IMG/VR virus record: IMGVR_UViG_3300042483_000676
Location: 1-32,322 of that record
Direction: 5' to 3' (one strand)
Length of the DNA stretch: 32,322 bases
Source: a virus
Below, piece after piece: positions 19,929-29,651 of the stretch; the first letter of the stretch is position 1, and the number at the start of each line of letters is the position of its first letter. The notes under the pieces are model-generated. The model was not told the DNA's origin and made no database searches. It saw only the letters and a program-made list of their open reading frames with translations. The position numbers were made by a program, and so were the translations under genes.

Positions 19929-21770
19929 CTATGAGAAATTAACAGATGTTAGATTAAGAACCCTAACGGTAATGTCTTTGTTAGGATAACGAATTTGATA
20001 AATTTGTGTTGGGGTAGCAAATAGGGTATCTGCCGTTGGTTGAATCTGTCTATTCACAACATCTGAATAAGGCATGGATGTTTGAGATGAGGAATATTGA
20101 CCACCAACTTGATTAAAAAACGATATGTCTGAAATACTAACAACACCATTTTCTGTCTGTATTAATCTTCTAAGCTCAGAGATATTAACATTTTGACCCA
20201 ATTCTCTAACTAATGGGTTAAAGAACTCACCAACAATTTGAATTGTTTTTGCAACGATCGCTCCTTGATTTTGACTATTATCTAATACAACATCAACAGT
20301 AACCGCCAAATCAATCGTCTCGGCAGCTTCAATAGAAATGTAATCGTTAATCATCCTATAGTTCGATAGATAATTTGCAACATTCTGTTTTAATGTATTT
20401 GAAACAACGTTTGTTAAAGAACCACTAGTGTCGTAAGACAACATTTTAATTCTGATTTTATTATTTTCTTCAGTAATCGCAACTTTTGCAGGTGCCCCAA
20501 ATTGAGAAGGCATCGTTCGTATAATTGAATTATAATCATTAACCGTCACCGCTCTGTTTTGAGCCGCAAAGTTAAATGATACCATATTCCTAACATCATC
20601 AAGTGTTGGTTGGTTCGCTCCTCCAATTGCGGCCGTCACATTATTACATTGTAAACTATTAATCACACTTTTATTCGCGGTTTCAGATGGTCCGTTAACT
20701 GCAAATGAAACCGTTCCAATTTGATTAATTGTATTTATACCAAGATTACTAGCCAATCCACCACCTATCCTATATTGGACGAATAGTGTCGTATTTGGAG
20801 TTAATGCCGCTCCCATAGAGTAGTTGTTAGTATATCTGCTTAAATCAAATCCTTTTCCATCACGAGCAAACTCCCTAAGTTGTTCTTCTGCTGAAATATT
20901 TCCACCACCAAAAGTCATTTTACAAAAACCTTCAGGAGTATATTCAGAAATAAACTTGTTTGATGTCGTAATATATCTACCAACTTTAATTCCAGGTTGA
21001 TCTGATACTTTGGTTGGGTCTTCAATAAAAACTCTGTCTTGCACTAAAGCATCAACCTCAAACCATCTATCATTACCCACCGTTAAGAAATCTTGAGGAT
21101 TTGGTATTGTAGAATATTGGGTTCCTTGTTTTAAAAGGAGACTTGTGATACCTAACACATTTTTTTCAGGTAAGAATAATTCTAAATAAGGTTTAACATC
21201 ATTTGGAGTAATAACTCTTTTATATACTTTTGTTATACCATTAACAACCACATCCCTTTTTATAATGGTATAGTTTAATAACTTTCCATTTGAATCAAAG
21301 TTAGGTACTTTAACTCTATTTGGCGATCCTTCAGCATTTATTGGTGAGGCAAAATCAATATCGTATACAGTCTCAAAAGGTTGTCCCCCACCATTTACTT
21401 GAGACCCTCTTCTTAATATCCCACAATATCTTAAATCTTCTCGATCTCCAAATGCTGGTACCGTAATTGAAAAGTCAATTAATGCAACTGAAGGTCTTTG
21501 TCCCGGTATTTTTAAACCGTAAGTTCTTGCAATATTATAAATTGAGTTTTTTTGTTGCGCAAACTGAAGTACGGTTTCTTGTATACTTCTGTCTATTTGA
21601 TAATTTAAGTTATCTGTTACAGCAGCATTCAAATCTAACATCACTGAGAAAATACCAGCGTCGTTAAAGTTTTGAACTAATTCAGGGTAATAAGTTCTTG
21701 TGAAATTAATTAATTCTGTCCTTACCCCTTGAAAGTCTCTTACGGTGTAGGAAATTTTTTTTTCTGCCAT
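19929..21770 (-). CDS. 6: Baseplate wedge protein, T4 gp6-like (Baseplate_J)
   Basis: A 613-residue protein matching the T4 gp6 / Baseplate_J type; T4 gp6 is 660 residues. The N-terminus (MAEKKISYTVRDFQGVRTEL) and the helical segment with MLDLNAAVTDNLNYQIDRS are characteristic. The repeating beta domain and the C-terminal region with VNDYNSIIRTMP and LVRELGQNVNISELRRLI are as expected for J-like wedge proteins. gp6 dimers form the wedge ring around the tail tube and hold gp25. The gene lies 6 bases after gp25, as partners often do. A GT- and A-rich spacer of 76 bases with a GATAAATA motif separates it from the giant gene that follows. Confidence 0.9.
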   Translation of the reverse strand: MAEKKISYTVRDFQGVRTELINFTRTYYPELVQNFNDAGIFSVMLDLNAAVTDNLNYQIDRSIQETVLQFAQQKNSIYNIARTYGLKIPGQRPSVALIDFSITVPAFGDREDLRYCGILRRGSQVNGGGQPFETVYDIDFASPINAEGSPNRVKVPNFDSNGKLLNYTIIKRDVVVNGITKVYKRVITPNDVKPYLELFLPEKNVLGITSLLLKQGTQYSTIPNPQDFLTVGNDRWFEVDALVQDRVFIEDPTKVSDQPGIKVGRYITTSNKFISEYTPEGFCKMTFGGGNISAEEQLREFARDGKGFDLSRYTNNYSMGAALTPNTTLFVQYRIGGGLASNLGINTINQIGTVSFAVNGPSETANKSVINSLQCNNVTAAIGGANQPTLDDVRNMVSFNFAAQNRAVTVNDYNSIIRTMPSQFGAPAKVAITEENNKIRIKMLSYDTSGSLTNVVSNTLKQNVANYLSNYRMINDYISIEAAETIDLAVTVDVVLDNSQNQGAIVAKTIQIVGEFFNPLVRELGQNVNISELRRLIQTENGVVSISDISFFNQVGGQYSSSQTSMPYSDVVNRQIQPTADTLFATPTQIYQIRYPNKDITVRVLNLTSVNFS

Positions 21771-21776
21771 ATACTA

Positions 21777-22235
21777 TTAAATATTGATGATGATAAAATC
21801 TTGTGATTCAAATGCTGAGTTAGTTATTCTATAATCTATTTTAATTCTTGCAGTATGTTCAAGTTGTGAAATGTTTGGAACAGAAAACTCCCTTTCACCA
21901 TACTGATTTATAGTATATCCTTTATCCTCTAATCCTGTTGATCCTGGTTCTACAGTAATATTTGTAATTTGTAGGTTAGGCATAAAAGTTCTTACTGTAT
22001 CCCGAATCTCCGCTTCAATGTCAGAAAATGTTGGACCATCAAGTGGTTCAAATATAAATTCATATAATCTAGTTCCAAAATTTGGTAAAAAATATCTTGA
22101 CCCTTTTTTAGTTAAAAGTAGATGAACTAAATTTGACCTAGTTTCCCCTTCGGTAGATTCAGTAACATCTAAATATCTTCCTGTGAATGAATCAATAAAA
22201 GGAAAAGAAATACCGTATGTAATGCCGTTTGCCAT
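21777..22235 (-). CDS. 25: Baseplate wedge protein, T4 gp25-like
   Basis: A 152-residue protein of the gp25 / GPW family, a wedge subunit that starts sheath assembly. The core motif is NFGTRLYEFIFEPLDGPTF followed by a helix with IEAEIRDTVRTFMP; a C-terminal strand (HTARIKIDYRI) follows. The frame is open further upstream to an ATG at 22295, but that extension is AT-rich with unusual content (FYLKKIELIFICD) and would run through the polyU tract of the preceding terminator. The start at 22235 (MANGITYG) fits the family length better and has a TATTTATA motif 6 bases upstream. It is the first gene after the replication operon terminator and opens the structural block. Confidence 0.9.
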   Translation of the reverse strand: MANGITYGISFPFIDSFTGRYLDVTESTEGETRSNLVHLLLTKKGSRYFLPNFGTRLYEFIFEPLDGPTFSDIEAEIRDTVRTFMPNLQITNITVEPGSTGLEDKGYTINQYGEREFSVPNISQLEHTARIKIDYRITNSAFESQDFIIINI

Positions 22236-22241
22236 ATCACA

Positions 22242-22249
22242 TATAAATA
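22242..22249 (-). promoter_or_regulatory. TATTTATA motif before gp25
   Basis: An exact TATTTATA on the coding strand, 6 bases before the chosen gp25 start. It overlaps a weak promoter-like pair, TTTACT (22268-22273) and TATATT (22246-22251), spaced 16 bases. The 58 bases between the terminator and the gene must hold any promoter for the structural operon, and nothing stronger is visible. Confidence 0.4.
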
Positions 22250-22293
22250 TAAGTTCTATTTTTTTTAAGTAAAAACTATAAAAATTATCTAAC

Positions 22294-22322
22294 AAAAAAA
22301 AATCACTACCGAAGTAGCGATT
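22294..22322 (-). terminator. Intrinsic terminator with UUCG loop after nrdA
   Basis: On the minus strand AATCGCTAC, loop TTCG, GTAGTGATT forms a 9-bp stem with one G-U pair, closed by the stable C(UUCG)G tetraloop, and is followed by about nine T. It starts 9 bases after the nrdA stop and separates the replication/nucleotide operon from the structural genes. Confidence 0.9.
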
Positions 22323-22331
22323 CTTGTTTCA

Positions 22332-24761
22332 TTAGGAAGAACATCCGAAACATTCGAAATCGGAGTCTTCAGGTCTCGTAGGTGGATTCATATTAATTAA
22401 ATCCACTTTAGGTATCTCAATATCAACCTTACGTTTTTCTTTTTTAGAAATATCAACAGCTAAGTGTTTTGCTCCTGTAGATATCGCTTTTGTTCTCACA
22501 TAATAACAAAGAGTTTTCAAACCTTGTTCCCACGAATGGAAATGTGATGAGGTAATCTTTGATAATGTAGGGTTGGACATATAGATATTCATTGATTGTG
22601 ATTGGTCAATGAATGGTGCTCTGTCGGCTGCCATGTCAATAAGTTGTTTTTGCGAAATCTCCCAAATTGTCTTATACTTAGGTATCAAATGTTCAATTCG
22701 TTTAACTTTCTTATTGTAATTCTTATCTTCAGGATCTAAGTAGTTATTGAAATTAATGTTTTGTATCGACCCTTCATTTATGATAATTTCATTTTTCAAG
22801 TCCTCACACCAAACACCTATTTTTTCAAAGTCACTAATTAAATATTTGTTAACAATTAAAATCTCCCCTCCAACAACTCTTCTATTAAATAATGCTGAGT
22901 GTGCAGGTTCTGTCATCTCAAATGATCCCGTTATTTTAGCCGAAGAAGCCACCGGCATTTGTGCCGTGAATAACGAATTACAAACACCATAAGTCGCAAC
23001 GCTCTTCTTTAACATATCCCAATCCCACATTCCTGAAAGTTGTGTTTGATCAATACCCCACATATCAAATTGAAATACTCCTTCAGACATTGGTGACCCT
23101 TTAAAGAATGAATATGGTTCATGTTTACCATTCATACACAACTGATTACTTTCGTAGATTGATGCGTAATAGATGGTTTCAAAAATATCTTTATTCAATT
23201 TTTTAGCCTCTTCAGATGTGAAAATATAATCCATTAAATAAAAAACATCCGCCAAACCTTGAGTTCCGATAGCGATTGCTCGTTGTTCTAATCCACCTTT
23301 TCTACCTTTTTCAGTTGAGTAATTATTAATATCTACAACTTTATTAAGTGATTTAACAACCTTTCTAACCTCATTAAACAACAATTCAAAATCAAATTTC
23401 CCATCATTAATAAAGTTTTTCAAGACCATCGACGATAAAGTACAAATTGCAGTGGTTTCCTCATCAGTATATTGATAAATTTCATTACAAAGATTTGATT
23501 GTTTAATCACCCCAATGTTTTTGTGGTTGGTTTTCTTGTTAGCACTATCCTTAGCACATAAGTAAGGAATACCAGTCTCAACTTGAGACTCAATAATTTT
23601 ACTCCAAATTTCCTGAGCTTTAACTTTTTTTCCAAGACCCATTGATACTGCCTTATTGTAAGTCATTTCATACTCATCACCAAACGATTCTTGAAGTGCT
23701 TTTAGTCCAGCTCTTTTAATATCATTAGGACAGAACAAATACCAACTATCATCGTTTTTAACCGCTCTCATAAAATTATCAGGAATCCAAAGTGCTGTAA
23801 ATAAATCACGAGCTCTTAATTCTTCAGCACCTGTATTCTTTTTAATGTCTAATAAATCAAAAATATCTTTATGCCAAGGTTCAAGGTAAATTGCTGCGGA
23901 TCCAGGTCTACGACCTTGTTGATTAAAGAATCGTAATGATTCATTAACAATTTTAAGGTATTTTAATAGTCCACCGGCATACCCCCCAGAACTTGAGATT
24001 CTACTCTCTTTACTACGAATGTTAGACATAGAAAGACCAATACCCGCAGCGTCGGATGAGAATGTTGATATATCAGTTAGCGTATCTAACAACCCTTTTC
24101 TTGAATCTGAATCATTATAATGTAATACACAAGAAGCTAACTGAGGAACCTTAGTTCCCGAATTGATCATAATCGGTGTTGCTTTTGATATTAACTGATT
24201 AGATAGTGATGTGTAGTACTCAATAGCATCATTAAGATTGTTAGTCACCCATAATGCAACTCTCATATACATATGCTGTGGTCTTTCAATTACTCTACCA
24301 TTTGATTTTTTCAACAAGTACATTTCTTGTAATGATCTCCACGCAAAGTAATCAAAATTATAATCATTTTCATGATTGATAGCCGCGTCAATCGTATCCT
24401 CACCATATAGTTTAATAGTTTCAATCAACTTTTCATTAATGATATCATCCTCATAGAGTTCCATCATTGTTTGTGAAAAACTTTCTTTTGTTTCCTTATG
24501 GTACGAAGAAATCGCAACATACGAAGCCAGTCTAGAATAATCGTGGTGACTTCCTGTATACGAAGCGGCAATTTCATAAACTAACTTATCTAACTCTTTA
24601 GTCGTAACATCACCTTCCGTTGGAACTGAAGTAATTACTTTAATGAATATTTCATCGGAGTTTACATTCAATCCTTTTGCAGCACGTTTTACTCTATTGT
24701 ATATTTTTTGTGGGTTAAATGATACGATCTCACTCCCTCGTTTTTTAATTTTTAATGACAT
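22332..24761 (-). CDS. nrdA: Class I ribonucleoside-diphosphate reductase large subunit
   Basis: An 809-residue protein that reduces ribonucleotides to deoxyribonucleotides with NrdB. The N-terminal ATP-cone (about residues 4-90) is present, so allosteric activity control is likely. Active-site features are intact: Cys211 in ASC, NLCNEI at 423-428 with the thiyl Cys425, Cys440 in AIC, RRPGSAAIYLEPWH at 284-297, and the radical-transfer pair in LCYYVRTKA. The C-terminus ends in CFGCSS, a CxxC pair that would pass electrons from thioredoxin or glutaredoxin to the active site. The gene lies 10 bases after nrdB and ends the operon. Supplying dNTPs fits the replication genes around it. Confidence 0.97.
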   Translation of the reverse strand: MSLKIKKRGSEIVSFNPQKIYNRVKRAAKGLNVNSDEIFIKVITSVPTEGDVTTKELDKLVYEIAASYTGSHHDYSRLASYVAISSYHKETKESFSQTMMELYEDDIINEKLIETIKLYGEDTIDAAINHENDYNFDYFAWRSLQEMYLLKKSNGRVIERPQHMYMRVALWVTNNLNDAIEYYTSLSNQLISKATPIMINSGTKVPQLASCVLHYNDSDSRKGLLDTLTDISTFSSDAAGIGLSMSNIRSKESRISSSGGYAGGLLKYLKIVNESLRFFNQQGRRPGSAAIYLEPWHKDIFDLLDIKKNTGAEELRARDLFTALWIPDNFMRAVKNDDSWYLFCPNDIKRAGLKALQESFGDEYEMTYNKAVSMGLGKKVKAQEIWSKIIESQVETGIPYLCAKDSANKKTNHKNIGVIKQSNLCNEIYQYTDEETTAICTLSSMVLKNFINDGKFDFELLFNEVRKVVKSLNKVVDINNYSTEKGRKGGLEQRAIAIGTQGLADVFYLMDYIFTSEEAKKLNKDIFETIYYASIYESNQLCMNGKHEPYSFFKGSPMSEGVFQFDMWGIDQTQLSGMWDWDMLKKSVATYGVCNSLFTAQMPVASSAKITGSFEMTEPAHSALFNRRVVGGEILIVNKYLISDFEKIGVWCEDLKNEIIINEGSIQNINFNNYLDPEDKNYNKKVKRIEHLIPKYKTIWEISQKQLIDMAADRAPFIDQSQSMNIYMSNPTLSKITSSHFHSWEQGLKTLCYYVRTKAISTGAKHLAVDISKKEKRKVDIEIPKVDLINMNPPTRPEDSDFECFGCSS

Positions 24762-24771
24762 AATATAAATT

Positions 24772-25719
24772 TTAAAAGTCCTCTGTAAATGTTATTGTTT
24801 CATTCAGTTTAGCTTTCTGATATTCCATCGTTCTTGATTCAAAGAAATTACCCTTTGTTTCAATCGCAATCTGTTCCATAAACTTGAATGGTTGTTCTAC
24901 GTTGAATTCTTTACTACAACCCATTTTAACTAAAAGTCCGTCAACTACAAATTCAAGGTATTGTTTCATAAGATTTGAATTCATACCGATAAGTGAAACT
25001 GGTAATGACTCAGTTATAAATTCCTTTTCAATTTCAAGCGCCGATAACAATATTTCTTTAATTCTTTTTTCAGATGGTCTTTCTTCCAAATGGTGAGTCA
25101 ATAAGTGAATTGCAAAATCACAATGTAAATTCTCATCTTTAAATATGAGGGTGTTAGCATTACACAATCCTTGCATGATTCCTCTTGATTTCAACCAAAA
25201 GACAGAACAAAATGATCCTGAGAAAAATATACCTTCAACCGCAGCAAATGCAATTAATCGTTCCGCAAATGATGTATTTTCAATCCATTCCAATGCCCAT
25301 TTAGCTTTCTTCTGAACTGCAGGTAACCTATCTACAGCATTAAAACATTCGTCTTTCTCCTTATCGTTGTGGATATAAGTATCAATAAGTAATGAATACA
25401 TCAACGAGTGGATATTCTCCATTGCTAACTGAAATCCGTAAAAGAATTTAGCTTCAGGATATTGTACTTCCCGGTAAAAGTTTTCCGCCAAGTTTTCATT
25501 CACAATTCCATCAGATGCTGCAAAAAAGGATAATATGTTTTTAATGAAATATTTTTCATTATCCGTCAAAGTTTCCCATTCTCTAATATCGTTAGTTAGA
25601 TCCACCTCATCTGTTGTCCAAAAAGCTGCTTGGTGTTGTTTGTAAAATTCCCAAATATCATTGTGTTCAATCGGAAATATCACGAACCTGCTAGGATTTT
25701 CAACTAGTATTTTTTCCAT
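24772..25719 (-). CDS. nrdB: Class I ribonucleoside-diphosphate reductase small subunit
   Basis: A 315-residue diiron radical subunit. All metal ligands can be placed: Asp70 ([10 protein letters not shown]), Glu101 and His104 (ENIHSLMY), Glu162 (VEG), Glu196 and His199 (DENLHC). Tyr108, four residues after His104, is in the radical-tyrosine position, so it looks like a normal Tyr-radical class I enzyme. The C-terminal tail (ITFTEDF) is the expected acidic/aromatic peptide that docks into NrdA. It starts 21 bases after the helicase gene and ends 10 bases before nrdA, as usual for the pair. Confidence 0.97.
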   Translation of the reverse strand: MEKILVENPSRFVIFPIEHNDIWEFYKQHQAAFWTTDEVDLTNDIREWETLTDNEKYFIKNILSFFAASDGIVNENLAENFYREVQYPEAKFFYGFQLAMENIHSLMYSLLIDTYIHNDKEKDECFNAVDRLPAVQKKAKWALEWIENTSFAERLIAFAAVEGIFFSGSFCSVFWLKSRGIMQGLCNANTLIFKDENLHCDFAIHLLTHHLEERPSEKRIKEILLSALEIEKEFITESLPVSLIGMNSNLMKQYLEFVVDGLLVKMGCSKEFNVEQPFKFMEQIAIETKGNFFESRTMEYQKAKLNETITFTEDF

Positions 25720-25740
25720 TTTTTTATTTTTAATTGTTTA

Positions 25741-27123
25741 TTAATTTGTTTGAGCTCCGGTTTGTTTTCTTTTATCAAGAAGTTCACGAACTCTTTGTCT
25801 TTGTCTCTCTTCTTTCTGCTCTTCAAGTCCAAGAAATGTCATTGAACTTTCAGTATCAATCTCAATCATAGCATTATCAAATTTACAATTCTCAAATATA
25901 ACACCATCGTCCCCAATACGAGACTTAGTTATTGCAATTGTCGCCAACTTAAGTTCTTTTTGTTGTAGTGTTTTCGCCACTGATATAATAACGTGACCCA
26001 CTTGTGCTTTTTTAATTGACCCACCCATTTGATCTGTTGTTACCACCTCAGATGAAATTGACGCTCTATTACCTTGTGTTGCCGTCCATCCAACAAGATC
26101 CATTTCGTGACACATCGCCTCAAATGCTCTCATTACAGAACCCTCACTTTTCCACTCATCACCCAAATTTTTATCAGGAACCACACAATCAATATAATCT
26201 AAAACAATCATATCAACCTTTATTCCGTCAGAAACCATCTTTCTAATTTGACTTTTGATTTGTAACATAGTTAACGTATCCGATGGTAACTTTTTCATAA
26301 TTAGTTTATTCGGCATAGTTTCCTCAATCTCTCTAACTCTTCTTGTAACTTCTTCTCTTTTCTCTGACAAATCGTCAGGATGAATTTTAGTCCACAATGT
26401 GTAATGCTTTCTTTGAATTATCTTTGGATTGTCCTCAAAGAATACTTGAAGAACGTTAAAACCTAAGTTAAATGCGTGGTTCGCCATCTTCGTTAAGATG
26501 GTTGATTTACCCACACCTGTAGGTGCTAAGATAACGCCAATTTCTCCCTTTGCCAAACCCCCTTTTAATAGTCGATCAATTCCTGGTATTCCCATTGGAA
26601 TAGGGTGTCTGTAATCGTCTTCAAGAACTTGTTCAAGGTTTGAGAATACATCTAACGTCGATGTATCTTTTGCTCCAACCTGAAGGGCTGTTTTTACCAT
26701 CTCTTCAAGGGTATCATAGTTTTCAAACTCACCCCCGTCAATGATCTTTTGTGCTTTACCCATTACCTTTTGAAGTTCCTGTTGTTTACAGAATTTCAAA
26801 GCCTTTTCTTGTACAAAATCTACTCCGTCTATAGGAGCATCCTTAATTTTCTTAATTGTGTCTAACACAATTTTAGACGCCACAGCTTGTTGTAGTTCAG
26901 ATTTTGTAATCTGGTCAAGTGTTTCAAATGATGGTGTGTGTTCGTATTTTAGATAATACTCTTTCACCATCTGAATTATTATTTTAAAGTACTTGTTCTC
27001 AAAATAACCATTCTCGATAACATCAAGAATCGAATGTGAAAAGTCTTTATCAACAATAATTTGATTTAATAATTGTAATTGGAATGTATTCCCTAAATAT
27101 TCAAAATTTTTACTAGTCGCCAT
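25741..27123 (-). CDS. 41: Replicative DNA helicase, DnaB / T4 gp41 type
   Basis: A 460-residue RecA-fold hexameric helicase that unwinds the fork. Walker A is APTGVGKST (200-208), Walker B DMIVLDYID (304-312), followed by TATQGNRAS (~347-355), the sensor strand VGHVIISVAKT, and KSRIG near 400 as the likely arginine finger. Residues 1-150 are the helical N-terminal domain; the C-terminus is charged (EEQKEERQRQRVRE). No intein or primase domain is fused. The primase is not in the window. It lies in the replication operon between an unknown gene and nrdB. A GATAAATA motif (plus strand) precedes the gene by 23 bases. Confidence 0.93.
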   Translation of the reverse strand: MATSKNFEYLGNTFQLQLLNQIIVDKDFSHSILDVIENGYFENKYFKIIIQMVKEYYLKYEHTPSFETLDQITKSELQQAVASKIVLDTIKKIKDAPIDGVDFVQEKALKFCKQQELQKVMGKAQKIIDGGEFENYDTLEEMVKTALQVGAKDTSTLDVFSNLEQVLEDDYRHPIPMGIPGIDRLLKGGLAKGEIGVILAPTGVGKSTILTKMANHAFNLGFNVLQVFFEDNPKIIQRKHYTLWTKIHPDDLSEKREEVTRRVREIEETMPNKLIMKKLPSDTLTMLQIKSQIRKMVSDGIKVDMIVLDYIDCVVPDKNLGDEWKSEGSVMRAFEAMCHEMDLVGWTATQGNRASISSEVVTTDQMGGSIKKAQVGHVIISVAKTLQQKELKLATIAITKSRIGDDGVIFENCKFDNAMIEIDTESSMTFLGLEEQKEERQRQRVRELLDKRKQTGAQTN

Positions 27124-27157
27124 ATTTTTTTTTCTCTTTTAGTAAAGATAAATAGTA

Positions 27158-27607
27158 CTAGTTTTTAATAAATTCTGGATAAAAATAATTTAAATCTTTA
27201 TCGGATAAAATGTCAGTTAAGTCAGCCATTATTGCTTTTAACTTTGGGCGTAGGTCTACGGTGTATCTAACCTTCGGAGGGTATGGTTTAGCGTCAAACT
27301 GTCTATGACAAATTGTCAGGTCGCCAATCTTAATAATTAAATTAAAATTTTCGGCACCATCAGTAATTGATGTGTTTAGAATTTCTGGATTCTCCAAAAT
27401 TTCATATTGGTTATCTAACATATAAACCGTAGAACGCATCTTTAGGCTATACATTAACTCTCTTCGTAGTGTATCAATGTGATCATAAAACTCTTCGGAT
27501 TTATGTGCGTTTTTATTAAACCCTCTCACATTGAAAAATCTCTGTACTACGATGTTGTCATTACACGTTAACAAAAATTCTACTTTTGTTATGTCCTGTT
27601 CTCTCAT
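27158..27607 (-). CDS. Unknown conserved-looking protein in the replication operon
   Basis: A 149-residue protein of no recognised family. It reads as a compact alpha/beta protein: beta start (TKVEFLLTCNDNIVVQRFF), a helix with DHIDTLRRELMYSL, more strands (NFNLIIKIGDLTICHRQF), then a DLRPKLKAIMADLTDIL helix and an aromatic end (NYFYPEFIKN). No zinc, nucleotide or membrane motif is visible. It starts 10 bases after rnh and ends 34 bases before the helicase gene, so a replication accessory such as a helicase or primase partner is possible. Only position supports that; T4 gp59 is longer and not visibly similar. Confidence 0.7.
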   Translation of the reverse strand: MREQDITKVEFLLTCNDNIVVQRFFNVRGFNKNAHKSEEFYDHIDTLRRELMYSLKMRSTVYMLDNQYEILENPEILNTSITDGAENFNLIIKIGDLTICHRQFDAKPYPPKVRYTVDLRPKLKAIMADLTDILSDKDLNYFYPEFIKN

Positions 27608-27617
27608 TTGTTTTTTT

Positions 27618-28631
27618 TTAATTTTTTTTGTTTCTAAAATTTGTTTTTTCTTTTCTCGATAATTTTAAGAATGGTTTCAAAAAATTTACCCAATTATCAT
27701 CACCTTTCGGTAGGTATTTGAAAAATCCGTCTTCCATCATCATCTTAATTAAGTTTCTATGTCCTCGTCCGTCGGGATCCATCGACTCCGAATGATACAT
27801 TTCAACCAATTCTTTTCCTTCTTCAGAAATTAAAGGTTTTGATAAGTCAACTATTTTTTCGTTTATTAAAAAGAACTCGTTTCCTAATGTCCCTTCTTTT
27901 GTTTTTCCGTTGATTAAATTATTTAAGACCACAATATTTTTGTTTTCTTTTAGTAATTCTTCTCCCCTTGTTAAAATATCAGTAAAAGATATCTTCGAAT
28001 CAAGTATTTCAGGAAAAAATTTAACTAAAGTTTTCTCGCCCAATAAACTTATCCCATCAATGTTGTCCGATGTATCACCAGCAAGGACTTTAAAAGTCAT
28101 AACATTGTAGTGGGGTATTGAGCAATCCTTAAATTTAATGTTATCACCAAATTTATAATACGACCTTAAGTTTGGGGAATAGATAGATACTGATTCAGAT
28201 ATTAATTGGGTTAGATCCTTATCGCTTGAGAATATGGTTTTCTCTTCATTTAAGGATACTTGACAATAATAAGCAATAAGATCATCCGCTTCCGAATTTT
28301 CAACCTCTAATTGTCTTATAAACATCTCTTCAAGATATTGTTTAACCCTTGTCTTTTGTTTGTTAAATGAATCGGTCTTCTCCTCACTATCTGGAGAAGA
28401 CTTACGATTCATTTTATATTTGGGGTATAATAATTTTCTTTGAGACGAATTTGTATCACTATCCCAAAAGACCATAACTTTGTTAAAGTTAGTTTCTTCT
28501 AAAAATTTACGGATTGTGTTAAGAAAATGCCAAGTTCCACCAACGTGTTCCCCATTATTATAGAAATCTTTAACTCCGTGAAATCCAATTTTTAATAAGT
28601 TGTTACCATCAACAATAAGTGTTTTGGTCAT
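27618..28631 (-). CDS. rnh: RNase H / 5'-3' exonuclease (FEN family, T4 rnh type)
   Basis: A 337-residue flap-endonuclease-family enzyme that would remove RNA primers. The metal-binding acids are in place: Asp8 (LIVDGNNLL), Asp57 (VFWDSD), Glu111/Glu114 with Asp116-Asp117 (ENSEADDLIAY), Asp137 and Asp139 (FSSDKDL), Asp186 and Asp189 (LAGDTSDNIDGI). The last motif starts the helix-hairpin-helix DNA grip (SLLGEKTLVKFFPEI). A basic arch region (RKLLYPKYKMNRK) carries the Lys/Arg used for flap selection. It lies downstream of uvsX. T4 RNase H is 305 residues, so length fits. A replicase-fused polymerase domain is absent. Confidence 0.9.
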   Translation of the reverse strand: MTKTLIVDGNNLLKIGFHGVKDFYNNGEHVGGTWHFLNTIRKFLEETNFNKVMVFWDSDTNSSQRKLLYPKYKMNRKSSPDSEEKTDSFNKQKTRVKQYLEEMFIRQLEVENSEADDLIAYYCQVSLNEEKTIFSSDKDLTQLISESVSIYSPNLRSYYKFGDNIKFKDCSIPHYNVMTFKVLAGDTSDNIDGISLLGEKTLVKFFPEILDSKISFTDILTRGEELLKENKNIVVLNNLINGKTKEGTLGNEFFLINEKIVDLSKPLISEEGKELVEMYHSESMDPDGRGHRNLIKMMMEDGFFKYLPKGDDNWVNFLKPFLKLSRKEKTNFRNKKN

Positions 28632-28663
28632 TTAATATTTTTAAGTTGTTTGTAAATATACTA

Positions 28664-29650
28664 CTAATCTTCGATTTCTTCAACAGATTCATCCAATAAA
28701 TAATCAGACGAACCTAACTTTGTCTCCCAATAATCAGAATAGTCTTTTTTATACTTATCCAACGATTCTTTTGTGTCAACAATATATCCTTGTGGTACTG
28801 CGATAATCTTACCATCTTTATAACCAAGTCCATTGACGTGATTCTTTAAAATAGAAATCTTTGTTCTAATTGCGAAAGATACTTTTCTACCATTTTTGGT
28901 TGCGTCGATGTGACTAATACCCGCTTTCTTTTGATTACCAAATAAGAACACTAAACTACTCGCTAACCATACCGCAGTTCCACCTTTAGCCTGAATTTCA
29001 GGTTGGCCAAATGGATTGTCAGGAAGAAGTACCCATGGCTGATTTAATATAACCATAGTATTGTAATATGGGTGTTCTTCTTTTTTTGATTTAGATATTC
29101 TCGAATGAATTCCCATTCCGATTTTATCCGCCAATACTTTAGCATTATGCATTCCACCACCTTTACCATCAAAAGTCATTTGACAAGGAATAGATCCAAT
29201 ACTATCCCATAAGAATAATAAACTATAAGGTATGTCTCCTTTTTCTTGGGCATCAAGAATGTTGTTAATAAATTCAGTCGCTTGTTCGATAACATCAAAA
29301 GAGTCGTTGAATATAAACATCCCGTCGTATTCACCAAGTTCGTTTTTTTCTGCTTGTAACCCTAATTCAATCGCATGTTCCCAAGACCATTTCTTCTCAG
29401 TAATAATAAGAATTGGTAAATGACCTTTTTTTTGTGCATCCGCCGCAGCAAGAATCATTGCCGTTGTTTTTGAAGTATTTGAATGTCCTAAAAACATACT
29501 AATTCCACCCATAACAGGTCCTGGTAATCCACAAGCCTCCATAAAGGCTTCTCCACAATTATAGAAACTTTCAGGTTTATATTTTGTTTTTGTGGAAAAC
29601 TTATCTTTGATTGATTCCAAAGATATTTCTCTTTTTCTTATTGCCGCCAT
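28664..29650 (-). CDS. uvsX: UvsX-type RecA recombinase
   Basis: A 328-residue RecA-fold strand-exchange protein. Walker A is GHSNTSKTT (55-63), with Ser in place of the last Gly; T4 UvsX also departs there (GPSKSFKS), which favours UvsX over bacterial RecA. Walker B is YSLLFLWDSIG (~142-152). VILNQPW (~200) and the KGGTAVWLASS region match loop and strand positions of the family. The acidic C-terminus (DESVEEIED) probably tunes DNA binding as in RecA. It starts 1 base after the small gene upstream, in the gp32 operon, where the two would work together in recombination-dependent replication. Confidence 0.93.
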   Translation of the reverse strand: MAAIRKREISLESIKDKFSTKTKYKPESFYNCGEAFMEACGLPGPVMGGISMFLGHSNTSKTTAMILAAADAQKKGHLPILIITEKKWSWEHAIELGLQAEKNELGEYDGMFIFNDSFDVIEQATEFINNILDAQEKGDIPYSLLFLWDSIGSIPCQMTFDGKGGGMHNAKVLADKIGMGIHSRISKSKKEEHPYYNTMVILNQPWVLLPDNPFGQPEIQAKGGTAVWLASSLVFLFGNQKKAGISHIDATKNGRKVSFAIRTKISILKNHVNGLGYKDGKIIAVPQGYIVDTKESLDKYKKDYSDYWETKLGSSDYLLDESVEEIED

Positions 29651-29651
29651 A

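Noticed and set aside
22236-22295. Longer gp25 start at 22295
   Set aside because: It would code through the AT-rich leader and the polyU tract, and gives an N-terminus unlike the gp25 family.
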